Shown here piece by piece: positions 53,483 to 63,167 of a DNA stretch of 64,000 nt. The stretch is taken from positions 1,054,001 to 1,118,000 of the forward strand of contig NZ_OZ026452.1 in assembly GCF_964019515.1 (NCBI RefSeq). The letters run 5' to 3'. The notes under the pieces are model-generated. The model had not been told where the DNA came from, ran no database searches, and saw nothing but the letters and a program-made list of their open reading frames with translations. The stretch's first letter is position 1, and each line of letters opens with the position of its first letter. This DNA is from Serratia symbiotica (Periphyllus acericola) (GTDB lineage: Bacteria > Pseudomonadota > Gammaproteobacteria > Enterobacterales > Enterobacteriaceae). Position numbers and translations under genes: made by a program.

Positions 53483-55264
53483 ATGCGTACTGAATATTGC
53501 GGGCAGTTGGATCTGTCCCACGTAGGCCAGAAAGTCACTCTGTGTGGTTGGGTCAACCGCCGCCGCGATCTCGGTGGTTTGATCTTTATTGATATGCGCG
53601 ACTGTACAGGTATCGTGCAGGTATTCTTCGATCCAGATCAGCAAGCGGCGTTCGACAAGGCATACGACCTGCGCAATGAATTCTGTATTCAGATCGTCGG
53701 CACCGTACGTGCGCGCCCGGACAGCCAAATCAATACAGATATGACCACGGGTGAAGTAGAAGTGTTTGCCCATGCACTGGAGGTCATTAACCGCTCCGAG
53801 CCATTGCCGCTCGACGCTAATCAAGTCAACAGTGAGGAAGCCCGTCTGAAATATCGCTACCTGGATTTGCGTCGTCCAGATATGGCTGGACGTCTGAAAA
53901 CCCGCAGTAAAATCACCAGCCTGGTGCGACACTTTATGGACAGCCACGGTTTTATTGACATCGAAACCCCGATGCTGACTAAAGCTACGCCGGAAGGTGC
54001 CCGCGACTATCTGGTGCCGAGCCGTGTGCACAAAGGCAAATTCTACGCGCTGCCGCAGTCCCCTCAGCTGTTTAAACAGTTACTGATGATGTCCGGCTTT
54101 GATCGTTACTATCAGATAGTCAAATGCTTCCGCGACGAAGACCTGCGCTCTGACCGCCAGCCGGAATTCACTCAAATTGACGTTGAGACCTCTTTCATGA
54201 CTGCCGAACAAGTACGCGAAGTGATGGAAAAACTGGCACGTGAGCTGTGGCTGGAGGTAAAAGGGGTGGATCTGGGGCGCTTCCCGGTTATCACCTTTGA
54301 AAAAGCGATGCGCCGCTACGGCTCTGATAAACCGGATTTGCGTAACCCGCTTGAATTGGTAGACGTTGCCGATCTGGTTAAGGATGTCGAGTTCAACGTA
54401 TTTTCCGTCCCGGCTAACGACGCCAAGGGACGGGTAGCGGCGATCTGCGTTCGAGGTGGTGCACAGTTGACACGCAAACTGATCGATGAATATGGCGCTT
54501 TCGTCAACATTTATGGTGCCAAAGGTTTGGCCTGGCTGAAAGTGAATGACCGCTCGACTGGTCTGGCTGGTGTGCAAAGCCCGATCGCCAAATTCCTTGA
54601 TGCAGATGTGTTGGAAGCGATTCTGGCGCGCACCAACGCGCAAAGTGGCGATATTCTGTTCTTTGGTGCCGACAACATCAAGATCGTTACCGATGCGCTG
54701 GGTGCGCTGCGCTTGAAACTGGGCCGTGATCTGGCACTGACTAAACTGGACAGTTGGGCACCGCTATGGTTGATTGACTTCCCGATGTTTGAAGAGGACG
54801 GCGAGGGTGGCCTGGTGGCGATGCATCATCCATTCACTGCACCGTGTAACATGGCCCCAGAAGCACTGGCTAGCATGCCAACCAACGCTATCGCCAATGC
54901 TTACGATATGGTGATCAACGGCTACGAAGTTGGCGGTGGTTCGGAGCGTATTCACCACGGTGAAATGCAGCAAACCGTGTTCAGTATTTTAGGCATAAAT
55001 GAACATGAACAGCGTGAGAAATTTGGCTTCCTGCTCGACGCGCTGAAATACGGCACCCCGCCGCATGCTGGGATGGCCTTTGGCCTGGATCGTTTGGTGA
55101 TGCTGCTGACCGGCACTGACAACATCCGTGACGTGATAGCCTTCCCGAAAACCACTGCTGCGGCTTGTCTAATGACCGATGCGCCCAGTTTCGCCAACCC
55201 GGCAGCATTGCAGGAACTGGCGATCAACATACTGAAAAAAACCGATACACCACAAGAGAATTAG
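53483..55264 (+). CDS. aspS: aspartyl-tRNA synthetase
   Basis: AspS is the class II synthetase charging tRNA-Asp. The product is 593 residues (E. coli 590). It has an N-terminal OB anticodon-binding fold (about 15-105), class II motif 2 ([20 protein letters not shown]), a bacterial insertion domain, and motif 3 ([12 protein letters not shown]). HHPFTAP marks the bacterial type. The start ATG has AAGGAT upstream. It ends with a TAG stop that must work normally. It is intact and precedes nudB by 2 bp. Confidence 0.98.
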   Translation: MRTEYCGQLDLSHVGQKVTLCGWVNRRRDLGGLIFIDMRDCTGIVQVFFDPDQQAAFDKAYDLRNEFCIQIVGTVRARPDSQINTDMTTGEVEVFAHALEVINRSEPLPLDANQVNSEEARLKYRYLDLRRPDMAGRLKTRSKITSLVRHFMDSHGFIDIETPMLTKATPEGARDYLVPSRVHKGKFYALPQSPQLFKQLLMMSGFDRYYQIVKCFRDEDLRSDRQPEFTQIDVETSFMTAEQVREVMEKLARELWLEVKGVDLGRFPVITFEKAMRRYGSDKPDLRNPLELVDVADLVKDVEFNVFSVPANDAKGRVAAICVRGGAQLTRKLIDEYGAFVNIYGAKGLAWLKVNDRSTGLAGVQSPIAKFLDADVLEAILARTNAQSGDILFFGADNIKIVTDALGALRLKLGRDLALTKLDSWAPLWLIDFPMFEEDGEGGLVAMHHPFTAPCNMAPEALASMPTNAIANAYDMVINGYEVGGGSERIHHGEMQQTVFSILGINEHEQREKFGFLLDALKYGTPPHAGMAFGLDRLVMLLTGTDNIRDVIAFPKTTAAACLMTDAPSFANPAALQELAINILKKTDTPQEN

Positions 55265-55266
55265 TA

Positions 55267-55721
55267 ATGAGCTACAAGCGTCCTGAATCTGTCCTGGTAG
55301 TGATTTATGCGAAATCCAGCGGTCGGGTGCTGATGTTACAGCGGCGCTATAATAGTGAATTTTGGCAGTCGGTCACCGGTAGCCTATAGAAGAATGAGTC
55401 GCCGCCACAGGCAGCGCAACGTGAGGTGATGGAAGAAATCGGCATTGATATTGAGGCAGAGCATTTGCCGATGTTCGATTGCCAGCGCTATGTGGAGTTT
55501 GAACTCTTTGTCCATTTGCGGTATCGCTATGCCCCAGGTACTACGCGTCGTAATGTAATAAAGAGCATTGGTTTTGTTTGGTTTTGCCCGAAGAACCCGA
55601 GCCGGTGCTCACCGAACATCACGCCTACCAATGGCTAGAGGCTGTGCAAGCCATGACGCTGACTAAGTCGTGGCGCAACCAGCAGGCGATTGAAGAGTTG
55701 GTAATTAATTTAGTCCAGTAA
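55267..55721 (+). pseudogene. nudB: dihydroneopterin triphosphate diphosphatase, degraded
   Basis: NudB removes pyrophosphate from dihydroneopterin triphosphate in folate synthesis. The ATG at 55267 gives MSYKRPESVLVVIYAKSSGR and FWQSVTGSL, then TAG at codon 41 (55387-55389; Glu in E. coli), then the Nudix box remnant QAAQREVMEEIGID (REVxEE). A frameshift near 55560 moves the end to LTEHHAYQWLEAV and SWRNQQAIEELV. So two lesions are present. Another Nudix enzyme would be needed for folate synthesis. Confidence 0.85.
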
Positions 55722-55736
55722 TTCCCGGAGATTTTT

Positions 55737-56483
55737 ATGGCAGGTCATAGTAAGTGGGCCAATACAAAACACCGCAAAGCGGCGCAAGACGCCAAACGCG
55801 GTAAAATTTTCACGAAAATTATTCGTGAGCTCGTCACGGCGGCCAAATTGGGCGGCGGTGATCCTGATTCCAACCCATGTTTACGCGCGGCGATGGACAA
55901 GGCGATGGCGAACAACATGACGCGCGACACCATGAACCGTGCGATTGCACGCGGTGTAGGCGGTGATGATGATTCCAACATGGAAAGCATCATTTATGAA
56001 GGCTATGGCCCTGGCGGCACCGCTGTGATGATCGAATGCCTGAGTGATAACCGCAATCGCACGGTGGCGGAAGTGCGCCATGCCTTCACCAAATGCGGTG
56101 GCAACCTGGGAACCGACGGCTCTGTCGCCTATTTGTTCACCAAAAAGGGCGTGATCACTTACGCACCGGGGGTGGATGAAGACGCATTGATGGAAGCGGC
56201 GCTGGAAGCAGGTGCAGAAGACATCGTCAGTTATGATGACGGTGTTATTGATGTGTTGACCGCCTGGGAGAGCATGGGTGCGTTGAAGGATGCACTGATG
56301 ACCGCTGCCGGTTTTAACGTGGAAGCGGCAGAAATCGCGATGATCCCATCGACCAAAGCCGATATGGACGCAGAAACCGCGCCTAAACTACTGCGTTTGA
56401 TCGATATGCTGGAAGATTGCGACGATGTGCAGGAGGTTTACCACAACGGTGAGATCTCCGACGAGATTGCGGCTACGCTGTAA
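55737..56483 (+). CDS. yebC: YebC/PmpR family protein
   Basis: This is a 248-residue conserved protein (E. coli 246) related to translation-acting or transcription-regulating YebC/TACO1 proteins. It begins [20 protein letters not shown], the universal YebC signature, with [16 protein letters not shown] and [19 protein letters not shown] following. It lies between nudB and ruvC as in other enterobacteria and is intact. Confidence 0.96.
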   Translation: MAGHSKWANTKHRKAAQDAKRGKIFTKIIRELVTAAKLGGGDPDSNPCLRAAMDKAMANNMTRDTMNRAIARGVGGDDDSNMESIIYEGYGPGGTAVMIECLSDNRNRTVAEVRHAFTKCGGNLGTDGSVAYLFTKKGVITYAPGVDEDALMEAALEAGAEDIVSYDDGVIDVLTAWESMGALKDALMTAAGFNVEAAEIAMIPSTKADMDAETAPKLLRLIDMLEDCDDVQEVYHNGEISDEIAATL

Positions 56484-56556
56484 TGAGGTTGCTATGCGGC
56501 GTTGCTCTAAGGCAGCACCGCGCAGAACCCAGGATTAACGCAAGGTGGATGTAGCG

Positions 56557-57078
56557 ATGGCGATCATACTGGGTATCGATCCCGGTTCACGTATTACCGG
56601 CTATGGCCTTATCCGTCAGCAGGGCCGCCAATTGACCTATATCGCCAGCGGTTGTATTCGCACCGTGGTGGAGGACATGCCGATGCGGCTGAAGCTGATT
56701 TATGCTGGCGTCAGCGAAATCATTACCCAGTTCCAACCGGACTTTTTCGCTATCGAGCAAGTGTTTATGGCCAAGAACCCGGATTCGGCGCTCAAACTTG
56801 GTCAGGCGCGTGGAGTAGCGATTGTCGCCGCTGTGAATCAGAACCTGGACGTGTTTGAATATGCGGCACGGCAGGTAAAGCAAACTGTGGTGGGTACGGG
56901 GGCTGCCGAAAAAGCCCAGGTACAGCATATGGTACGTTCGTTGCTCAAGCTCTCCGCCAATCCACGGGCGGATGCCGCCGATGCGTTAGCGATAGCCATC
57001 ACCCACTGCCATCTGAGCCAAAATTTGCTGCGGATGAGCGCAGGGCGGCTGAATCTGGCGCGTGGCCGCTTGAGATAG
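56557..57078 (+). CDS. ruvC: Holliday junction resolvase RuvC
   Basis: RuvC cuts Holliday junctions. The start at 56557 ([19 protein letters not shown]) gives 173 residues as in E. coli; an ATG four codons upstream is less likely. Catalytic acidic residues: Asp7 (GIDPG), Glu66 (AIEQVF), and the Asp pair in [13 protein letters not shown] terminator follows before ruvA. It is intact. Confidence 0.97.
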   Translation: MAIILGIDPGSRITGYGLIRQQGRQLTYIASGCIRTVVEDMPMRLKLIYAGVSEIITQFQPDFFAIEQVFMAKNPDSALKLGQARGVAIVAAVNQNLDVFEYAARQVKQTVVGTGAAEKAQVQHMVRSLLKLSANPRADAADALAIAITHCHLSQNLLRMSAGRLNLARGRLR

Positions 57079-57098
57079 CCTTTAACCGGTTACTGATT

Positions 57099-57125
57099 GG
57101 GCTGGATATTCATCCAGCCCCTTTT
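57099..57125 (+). terminator. terminator after ruvC
   Basis: The hairpin gggctgga-tattca-tccagccc is followed by ctttta, 20 bp after the ruvC stop. Confidence 0.85.
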
Positions 57126-57190
57126 ATGCTATAAGCTTTACCAGCATGGCATGGCCGTGAATCATGATCAGGGAACTTTCAGGAGGGTAA

Positions 57191-57805
57191 ATGATAGGTC
57201 GTCTCAGAGGAAATATTATGGAAAAGCAGCCGCCACTTGTGTTACTTGAGGCGAACGGTATGGGTTATGAAGTGTATATGCCAATGACCTGCTTTTATCA
57301 ATTGCCGGAACTGGGGCAAGAGGCTATCGTGTTTACCCACTTTGTGGTGCGTGAAGAAGCGCAACTGCTTTATGGCTTCAATGATAAGCAAGAGCGTGCC
57401 CTGTTTCGCGAACTGATCAAAGTCAACGGCGTTGGGCCAAAACTGGCGCTGGCGATCCTATCCGGCATGTCCGCGCAGCAGTTTGTCATCGCGGTAGAGC
57501 ATGAAGAGATTATCACCCTGATTAAACTGCCGGGTGTCGGCAAGAAAACCGCCGAGCGTCTGGTGGTGGAAATGAAAGACCGTTTCAAAGGGCTTAATGG
57601 CGATCTGTTTACCAACAGCAGTGGGAGCAGTTTGCCGGCCACGGCAGTGCAATCCGCTGATAACGATACCGAAGCTGAAGCTGTCTCCGCGTTGGTCGCG
57701 TTGGGCTATAAACCGCAGGAAGCCAGCCGTATGGTCAGCAAAATCGCCAAATCGGGTGCCGATTGCGAAACCCTGATCCGTGATGCGCTGCGCGCTGCGC
57801 TGTAA
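57191..57805 (+). CDS. ruvA: Holliday junction branch-migration protein RuvA
   Basis: RuvA is the tetrameric junction-binding partner of RuvB. The product is 204 residues. It has an N-terminal OB fold ([20 protein letters not shown]), helix-hairpin-helix motifs ([18 protein letters not shown] and [20 protein letters not shown]) and a C-terminal RuvB-binding domain ([16 protein letters not shown]). GGAGG lies just upstream. It is 19 bp before ruvB and intact. Confidence 0.97.
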   Translation: MIGRLRGNIMEKQPPLVLLEANGMGYEVYMPMTCFYQLPELGQEAIVFTHFVVREEAQLLYGFNDKQERALFRELIKVNGVGPKLALAILSGMSAQQFVIAVEHEEIITLIKLPGVGKKTAERLVVEMKDRFKGLNGDLFTNSSGSSLPATAVQSADNDTEAEAVSALVALGYKPQEASRMVSKIAKSGADCETLIRDALRAAL

Positions 57806-57824
57806 GGTTGACAAGGGGCAGACA

Positions 57825-58832
57825 ATGATTGAATCCGATCGCCTGATTTCAGCCCAACCGATCAATGAGGAGGAACTTCTCGATCGCGCCATCCGTCCGA
57901 AACTGCTGGCGGAGTACGTTGGGCAACCGCATGTATGCGAGCAGATGGAAATCTTTATTCAAGCGGCCAGGCAGCGTGGCGATGCGCTGGATCACTTGTT
58001 GATCTTTGGTCCGCCGGGCTTGGGAAAAACCACGTTGGCTAATATTGTCGCCAATGAAGTGGGAGTTAATCTGCGCACTACCTCCGGCCCAGTGTTGGAG
58101 AAAGCGGGCGATCTTGCGGCGATGCTCACCAACCTCGAACCGCATGACGTACTGTTTATCGATGAGATCCATCGACTGTCGCCAGTAGTGGAAGAGGTGT
58201 TGTACCCGGCGATGGAAGATTATCAACTGGATATCATGATCGGTGAAGGCCCGGCGGCACGTTCGATCAAACTTGATCTGCCGCCGTTTACCCTGGTCGG
58301 AGCTACCACTCGCGCTGGATCCCTTACGTCACCGCTACGTGATCGTTTCGGCATTGTGCAACGGCTGGAATTTTACCAAGTGGCAGACTTGCAATACATC
58401 GTATCGCGCAGCGCTCGCTGCTTGGGGCTAGATCTTTCTAGCGATGGTGCTCATCAAATAGCGCGCCGGGCGCGCGGTACGCCGCGCATCGCCAACCGTT
58501 TGCTACGCCGGGTGCGCGACTTTGCTGAGGTGCGCGCCAATGGTGTGATTAATGGTGAAGTGGCCATGCAAGCGCTGGATATGCTCAATGTCGATGCCGA
58601 AGGCTTTGACTATATGGATCGCAAGCTATTGCTGGCGATTATAGACAAGTTCACTGGGGGGCCGGTAGGGCTGGATAACCTGGCTGCGGCGATCGGTGAA
58701 GAGCGTGAAACAATTGAAGACGTTATCGAACCCTTCCTAATCCAACAGGGTTTTATCCAGCGTACACCGCGTGGTCGTATGGCGACCCATCATGCCTACC
58801 GGCATTTTGGCATCGAATGCGGGGAGGAATAA
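57825..58832 (+). CDS. ruvB: Holliday junction branch-migration ATPase RuvB
   Basis: RuvB is the AAA+ motor of RuvAB. I use the ATG at 57825 ([20 protein letters not shown]), giving 335 residues. Walker [14 protein letters not shown], Walker [10 protein letters not shown], sensor 1 LVGATTRAG, the arginine-finger region SPLRDRFGI, and a C-terminal winged helix ([14 protein letters not shown]) are all there. It is intact. In E. coli znuBC and znuA separate ruvB from mepM; here they are missing. Confidence 0.98.
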   Translation: MIESDRLISAQPINEEELLDRAIRPKLLAEYVGQPHVCEQMEIFIQAARQRGDALDHLLIFGPPGLGKTTLANIVANEVGVNLRTTSGPVLEKAGDLAAMLTNLEPHDVLFIDEIHRLSPVVEEVLYPAMEDYQLDIMIGEGPAARSIKLDLPPFTLVGATTRAGSLTSPLRDRFGIVQRLEFYQVADLQYIVSRSARCLGLDLSSDGAHQIARRARGTPRIANRLLRRVRDFAEVRANGVINGEVAMQALDMLNVDAEGFDYMDRKLLLAIIDKFTGGPVGLDNLAAAIGEERETIEDVIEPFLIQQGFIQRTPRGRMATHHAYRHFGIECGEE

Positions 58833-59425
58833 ACAGTCAAAAGGGCAGCATCAGCAGCTCTTTTCACCGCGATATCGACAACATAGTCATACCGAGTGTG
58901 ACGGTGTGCATGCATAAAATAGACCTGTTTAGTTGTCTACAGAAGTAGCAAAAGTGACCGCAAACGCCATTTTGTCCAATTATTGGGACTCATCTCTTAA
59001 AATAAGAATGAATTAGCTGAAAACCTGCGCGGGTTCAAAGATCTGCTGACGCAAATTGACAGAAATGTTGGTAACATGCTTACGCTTGTGCAAGGTAGAA
59101 GTGATGTTGCTTTCACCCTTCTTACGGTTATTTCGAAAAACACCACGGTTTTGAGCCCACTTGGTCATCCCACCGTTAACCCCGAAATTCAGCCTGGAGC
59201 ACAGCGCTTACACTAAATTTAAACACCATGGTTTGAGAAAAAAGCAGTCTTTTTTACTGAGCCACAATCCAGGTCGGCCGTAATCAAAGTCGTAGCCAAG
59301 GGGAGTAACTGGGCCCGTTGGACATCTGCATCGCATTGGGAAAGGACAGCTATAAGAAATTATAGAAGCCCTGTCGAGCCAGTTCGTAAGCCGCCTGGAG
59401 TAAAGCTTATAAAGGATAATATCGA
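58833..59425. other. 593-bp gap where znuACB is expected
   Basis: E. coli order is ruvB-znuB-znuC-znuA-mepM. No znu sequence is recognisable here. Apart from a small minus-strand ORF (59013-59168) the region shows only stop-rich sequence, including an A/T-rich stretch near 59236-59262. Confidence 0.5.
59013..59168 (-). CDS. small basic ORF, 51 residues, unidentified
   Basis: The ATG at 59168 follows GGTGGG and opens a 51-residue frame beginning MTKWAQNRGVFRNNRKKGES and ending IFEPAQVFS. It is strongly basic (Arg/Lys-rich N-terminal half) and uses codons typical of highly expressed enterobacterial genes (CGT for Arg, AAC, ACC, ATC, GGT, GAA). I recognise no family. It may be a real small protein or a fragment of a lost gene. 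Confidence 0.35.
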   Translation of the reverse strand: MTKWAQNRGVFRNNRKKGESNITSTLHKRKHVTNISVNLRQQIFEPAQVFS

Positions 59426-60748
59426 GTGCAGCGGATAGTCAAAACTATCTTTCTAGCGTATAACAGCCTGCCACGGATCCATCGCGTCATGCTGGGGTCA
59501 CTGACTGTGGTGACATTTGCTATTACAATCTGGCGACCTTGTATTGATCACACAGAACATGCCCCTAGCGTTAAGAACGTCGAATTAGAAGCCCGGCAGT
59601 TGCGGGTCATGCTGCCAGAAGCCAGTGAACCGATCGATGCAGACCCATCTATCCCTGATGATGAATTCCCCCAGGATGAGCTTGACCAAAAGGGCGTCGG
59701 CGAGGAAAACGTGCATGAATATGTCGTTTCTTCCGGTGATACTCTCGGCAGCATTCTGACCCAATATGGCATCGAAATGTCGGATGTCACGCTGTTGGCC
59801 GCACAGTATCGCGATCTGTGCAATCTGAAGATCGGCCAGCAGTTATCGTGGACGCCGAACTCCGCTGGTAACCTGCAACAGCTTAGGTGGGAAGTTTCTC
59901 GCCGTGAAACGCGCACTTACGATCGCCTCGGCAATAGCTTTAAAGAGTCGCAGCAATGGCAGCATAGTGAATGGCGTAACAGCGTAGTCAGTGGCCATTT
60001 GAGTGGTAGCTTCGTCCGCAGTGCCGGTGATGCTGGCCTGAGCCGCACTGAGATTAATGCGGTGGTTAAGGCGCTACAGTGGCAATTGGATTTCCAAAAG
60101 CTGCGCAAAGGTGACCCGTTTTCGGTGCTAATGTCGCGTGAGCATTTTGACAGTAAAAAAATGCAAAGCCAACTGCTGGCCGTTCGTATACGTACTGGTG
60201 GCAAGGATTACTACGCGATCCGCGCTGAAGATGGCAAATTCTACGATCGTGAGGGTTCCGGCTTGGCGCGCGGTTTTATGCGTTTCCCAACCATGAAACA
60301 GTTCCGCATTTCTTCCAGCTTCAATCCGCGTCGGGTGAATCCGGTGACTGGCCGTATTGCGCCACATAAAGGTATTGATTTCGCCATGCCGATCGGTACT
60401 CCCGTGGTGGCGGTGGGTGACGGTGAAGTGTTGATCGCCAAACACAGCGGGTCCGCAGGCTATTACGTGGCGATCCGCCATGGCCGTCAGTACACCACGC
60501 GCTATATGCACTTGAAGAAGCTGTTTGTTAAACCGGGGCAGAAGGTAAAGCGTGGTGAGCGCATTGCGCTATCGGGCAATAGCGGCCGTTCTACCGGGCC
60601 GCATCTGCATTTTGAACTGCGGATCAACCAACAGGCGGTAAACCCGCTGACAGCGAAGTTGCCGTATTCCAAAGGCTTGATCGGCAAGGAACGTAGCACT
60701 TATCTGGTGCAAATGAAGAAAATGGTTGCGCAACTACGGCTTGATTAG
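59426..60748 (+). CDS. mepM: murein DD-endopeptidase MepM
   Basis: MepM (YebA) cleaves D-Ala-mDAP cross-links in peptidoglycan to allow wall growth. The product is 440 residues, the E. coli length, from a GTG start at 59426 (GGAT upstream). An N-terminal membrane anchor (about 20-38, HRVMLGSLTVVTFAITIW) is followed by a LysM domain (about 97-140, HEYVVSSGDTLGSILTQYGI) and a C-terminal M23 peptidase domain with zinc ligands in HKGIDFAM (H-x3-D) and GPHLHFEL (H-x-H). It stops with TAG. In E. coli it lies next to lpxM; here an inversion has moved it about 40 kb away. Confidence 0.97.
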   Translation: MQRIVKTIFLAYNSLPRIHRVMLGSLTVVTFAITIWRPCIDHTEHAPSVKNVELEARQLRVMLPEASEPIDADPSIPDDEFPQDELDQKGVGEENVHEYVVSSGDTLGSILTQYGIEMSDVTLLAAQYRDLCNLKIGQQLSWTPNSAGNLQQLRWEVSRRETRTYDRLGNSFKESQQWQHSEWRNSVVSGHLSGSFVRSAGDAGLSRTEINAVVKALQWQLDFQKLRKGDPFSVLMSREHFDSKKMQSQLLAVRIRTGGKDYYAIRAEDGKFYDREGSGLARGFMRFPTMKQFRISSSFNPRRVNPVTGRIAPHKGIDFAMPIGTPVVAVGDGEVLIAKHSGSAGYYVAIRHGRQYTTRYMHLKKLFVKPGQKVKRGERIALSGNSGRSTGPHLHFELRINQQAVNPLTAKLPYSKGLIGKERSTYLVQMKKMVAQLRLD

Positions 60749-60808
60749 TCCCGTTCGCCCGCGATGCCACCTGCCTAATGTTGTTTTATATAGGTGCTTA
60801 GCCAGTGT

Positions 60809-60960
60809 TATACCCGTGATACTTCGAGTGGCCTGTGCGTGAGTTTTCCTCGTGCACCCCAGTCACTGATGGGTCTCAGCGCAAGCGCTGTTCAAATCGG
60901 TTCCCGACCGATTTGTCGCTGCGTTGCCGCTTTCCTGTAACGCAAATTATTTAGGGTATA
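60809..60960. repeat. ERIC repeat, target of IS copy 3
   Basis: The termini are tatacccgtgatacttcgag and cgcaaattatttagggtata, typical ERIC ends. The interior ccagtcactgatgg and gcaagcgctgttcaaatc resembles the ERIC at 44496. Its last bases (ggtata plus atg) form the 9-bp sequence duplicated by the IS insertion now split between copies 3 and 8. Confidence 0.72.
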
Positions 60961-60963
60961 ATG
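60955..60963 (+). repeat. 9-bp IS target duplication, inverted partner of 20139-20147
   Basis: The sequence ggtataatg is the exact reverse complement of cattatacc at 20139-20147. It abuts the left end of copy 8 and comprises the end of the ERIC repeat plus three bases. Confidence 0.85.
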
Positions 60964-62035
60964 GGCTTTGTTGAATAAATCGAATTTGGAATAAAAGAGT
61001 CCCCTGAATGGGCAGCTTTCAGGCAAGGCGTACACTTTGTGGCATACCGGCGAGCGTCATCTTGTTTAGTGCACAGATCATGGCCAGCGCCTCTGCAACT
61101 TGCCCATCATAATCTCGCAGCGACAGGTGACCACCAAATAGCTGTTTTACTCTGTACCTCGCTGTTGCCGCTATCGAACGTCGGTGGTAGCCTGTGAGAC
61201 TTTTCCACCGTGTGTTGTCTCCGGTAACGCGCTGGTTCACCACCGCTTGATTTCGCTCTGCATAGTCTGCCGAGCAATAACGGGCTCCGCTTTTTGGCGG
61301 TATTAACGCCTTGAGCTTCTTGCCCCTTAACTCATCATCACACACTCGCGCATCCTAAGCCCGATCCGCCGAGGCGACTTTGATTTTACGGTACCTCTGG
61401 CGACGGTACCTCTGGCGGATAAGACCTGGAAAGGCTTCGGTATCGGTGACATTGCTCAAGGAAAGGTCAGCACAGATGACCTCATTTGTTTCTGTATCTA
61501 CGGCCAAATGCAATTTTCGCCAGATAAGCCGTTTTTCCTGACCGTGTTTTTTTGCCATCGACTCCCCTTAACCCAACACATTGAGCCCGCTAGAGTCGAT
61601 AACGAGGTGCGCAATTTCACCCGGCGTTGCGGTTTTAAACGGGACATGGCCGGACTTCGCCCGCTTACTGATGCAGGGTATCGTCCGGGCAATTCAACGG
61701 CACTTTGATCAGTGTGACACTGGAGTCGATGAAGCCCTGGAGGGTGCGAAGTGTCAGGCCGAAAATCCGTTTCAGCATCAATACGCTGGTGATTGCCATA
61801 TCGGAATAATGTGGTGTGCGACCACGCAGAGAAGGTTTTTCCTCGCAGTACCAGGCGTGCAGTGCCGTTTCATCCACCGAGAAAGTGAGTGAACCCAGAG
61901 TGATAAGGGCGTTGTTGTAAGCCTTCCAGTTGGTGATGTTGAACTTTTGCTGGGCTACGGAATGTCGGTATGTTGACATAAGGAGAGTGATCTGATCCTC
62001 GTACCGGACAAAAGTTCGATTTATTCAACAACGCC
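60964..62035 (-). mobile_element. IS903-like element, copy 8
   Basis: 1072 bp, with terminal repeats GGCTTTGTTG and complement of GGCGTTGTTG. It is inverted relative to copy 3. Its left flank pairs with copy 3's left flank, and its right flank (ggggaaaga) lies inside an exported-protein gene. It was the other arm of the 40-kb inversion. Confidence 0.92.
61019..61958 (-). pseudogene. IS903-like transposase, copy 8
   Basis: The usual GTG start is mutated to GTA (61956-61958). It has a frameshift near 61676, a tandem duplication in RQRYRRQRYRKIK, the shared TAG (61355-61357) and Ala at the Glu259 position. It is the most decayed of the near-full-length copies. Confidence 0.87.
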
Positions 62036-62202
62036 GGGGAAAGAATAAAAAAGGTGATTGCTGGCATGCCGCGTCCATCCGAAAGGACAGTGAACATTTT
62101 CGCAGCGGCTGTTTTAGAGATAGAATTTGTTGCTGCTGAGGTCAGAAGCGAAACCATTGATGCTGCAACCAGAAGGGACAAAGAAACTAATTTCTTATTC
62201 AT
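62036..62202 (-). pseudogene. 5' part of an exported-protein gene cut by IS copy 8
   Basis: The ATG at 62202 begins MNKKLVSLSLLVAASMVSLL, a clear Sec signal peptide (basic n-region, Leu/Val core, TSA cleavage area), then NSISKTAAAKMFTVLSDGRG. After about 55 residues it runs into the IS. The mature domain is missing and I cannot name it. Confidence 0.5.
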
Positions 62203-62529
62203 GTAACTATCCTGAATCCCTGAATCCATTTAGTTTTTAGTCATTAAAAACGGACGTGCAGAGGTTACTTTCTCGGAGCACATCCCCTGCATTAACTAGC
62301 AGCTTCATCGGCGCAGTGTAAGGAGTACCGGTTGTGCAACTGCCGGGTTGTAGCATGTTTCACACTTAACGAGAGCAACGGCAGCGAAGTGGAAAGCTTT
62401 AGGAAAAATGTTGCAAAAGGAAGAAATAATCCTAGATACGGGAGTATAAAAAGATCGTAAGAACGCGGTGAACTTAAGAGTGTTCAGAATTCTATGTCAC
62501 GTTAAAAATCATTGTTGTAATGGTCCAAT
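62203..62529. other. non-coding gap
   Basis: This holds the upstream region of the exported-protein stub and the edge of the IS3 remnant. I see no gene. Confidence 0.3.
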
Positions 62530-62880
62530 CGCCGCTGCCCGGCATATTCACTGGAAAAATGATGCTACTTACGGTAGTCGACGGAGGTGTACCAAAAATA
62601 GGGAGCAGGGTTTTACCATCGGCCGCTGTAAAATACGGCAAGTGAATGGGATCTTTTGCAGTATGAGTCGCCGTGGGAACAGCCTGGATAATGCGCTGAC
62701 GGAGAAATTTTTCCGTAGCCTAAAATCAGAGCGAGTGAACTGGCGTTGTTAAGAAAGTCGGAGTGAGTGAAGGAGCGCGGGACGTGATGGATTACAGCTC
62801 ATTTTATCACAGCCGTCGGCATCATTACCGTCTCTGGGAAATATCAGCCCGGATGAGTATAAACATCGCTTAAAGTGTCC
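62530..62880 (+). mobile_element. IS3-family OrfB C-terminal remnant
   Basis: Readable pieces are VNGIFCSMSRRGNSLDNALT and EKFFRSLKSERVNW, the IS3-type DD(35)E region (SMSRKGxxxDNAxxExFFxxLKxE) with its second Asp and Glu, then after a break YSSFYHSRRHHYRLWEISPD, equivalent to the usual YNxxRxHxxLxxxSPxxYE end. Frameshifts and stops interrupt it. No terminal repeats were found. Confidence 0.7.
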
Positions 62881-63102
62881 GGTTTCAGTTGACCGTTACA
62901 ACTGCATCACCCCACTGTCATGCATAAGCCGCTTCCTGTTCGTCAGGCCAGCATTTTGCTTTGAGCTTTCTTCAGATCCCACCTTGCGATTAGCAACTGG
63001 TTGTTATCCTTCCCCTCGTCAGGTGTGTAGAGGACTTTCACCTCCCAGTTGCCCTTTAACCCCCACAGTCAAAGGACAGCGCCCGCCAAGGCGCATCAAA
63101 AA

Positions 63103-63136
63103 AACCCTAGAAAGTCATCATCTAGGGGTTTGTCTC
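63103..63136. terminator. terminator downstream of pgl
   Basis: aaaaaaccctaga-aagtcatca-tctaggggtttgtct: the stem ccctaga/tctaggg has A-rich and U-rich sides, usable in both directions. It is 32 bp past the pgl stop. Confidence 0.75.
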
Positions 63137-63167
63137 AATCTGGAGCGCATTGCTGCGCCTTCGTCGG

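Noticed and set aside
53483..60748. Reassignment of TAG to a sense codon
   Set aside because: aspS and mepM end in TAG at the correct positions with no homologous extension, so TAG still terminates. At most partial suppression is possible.
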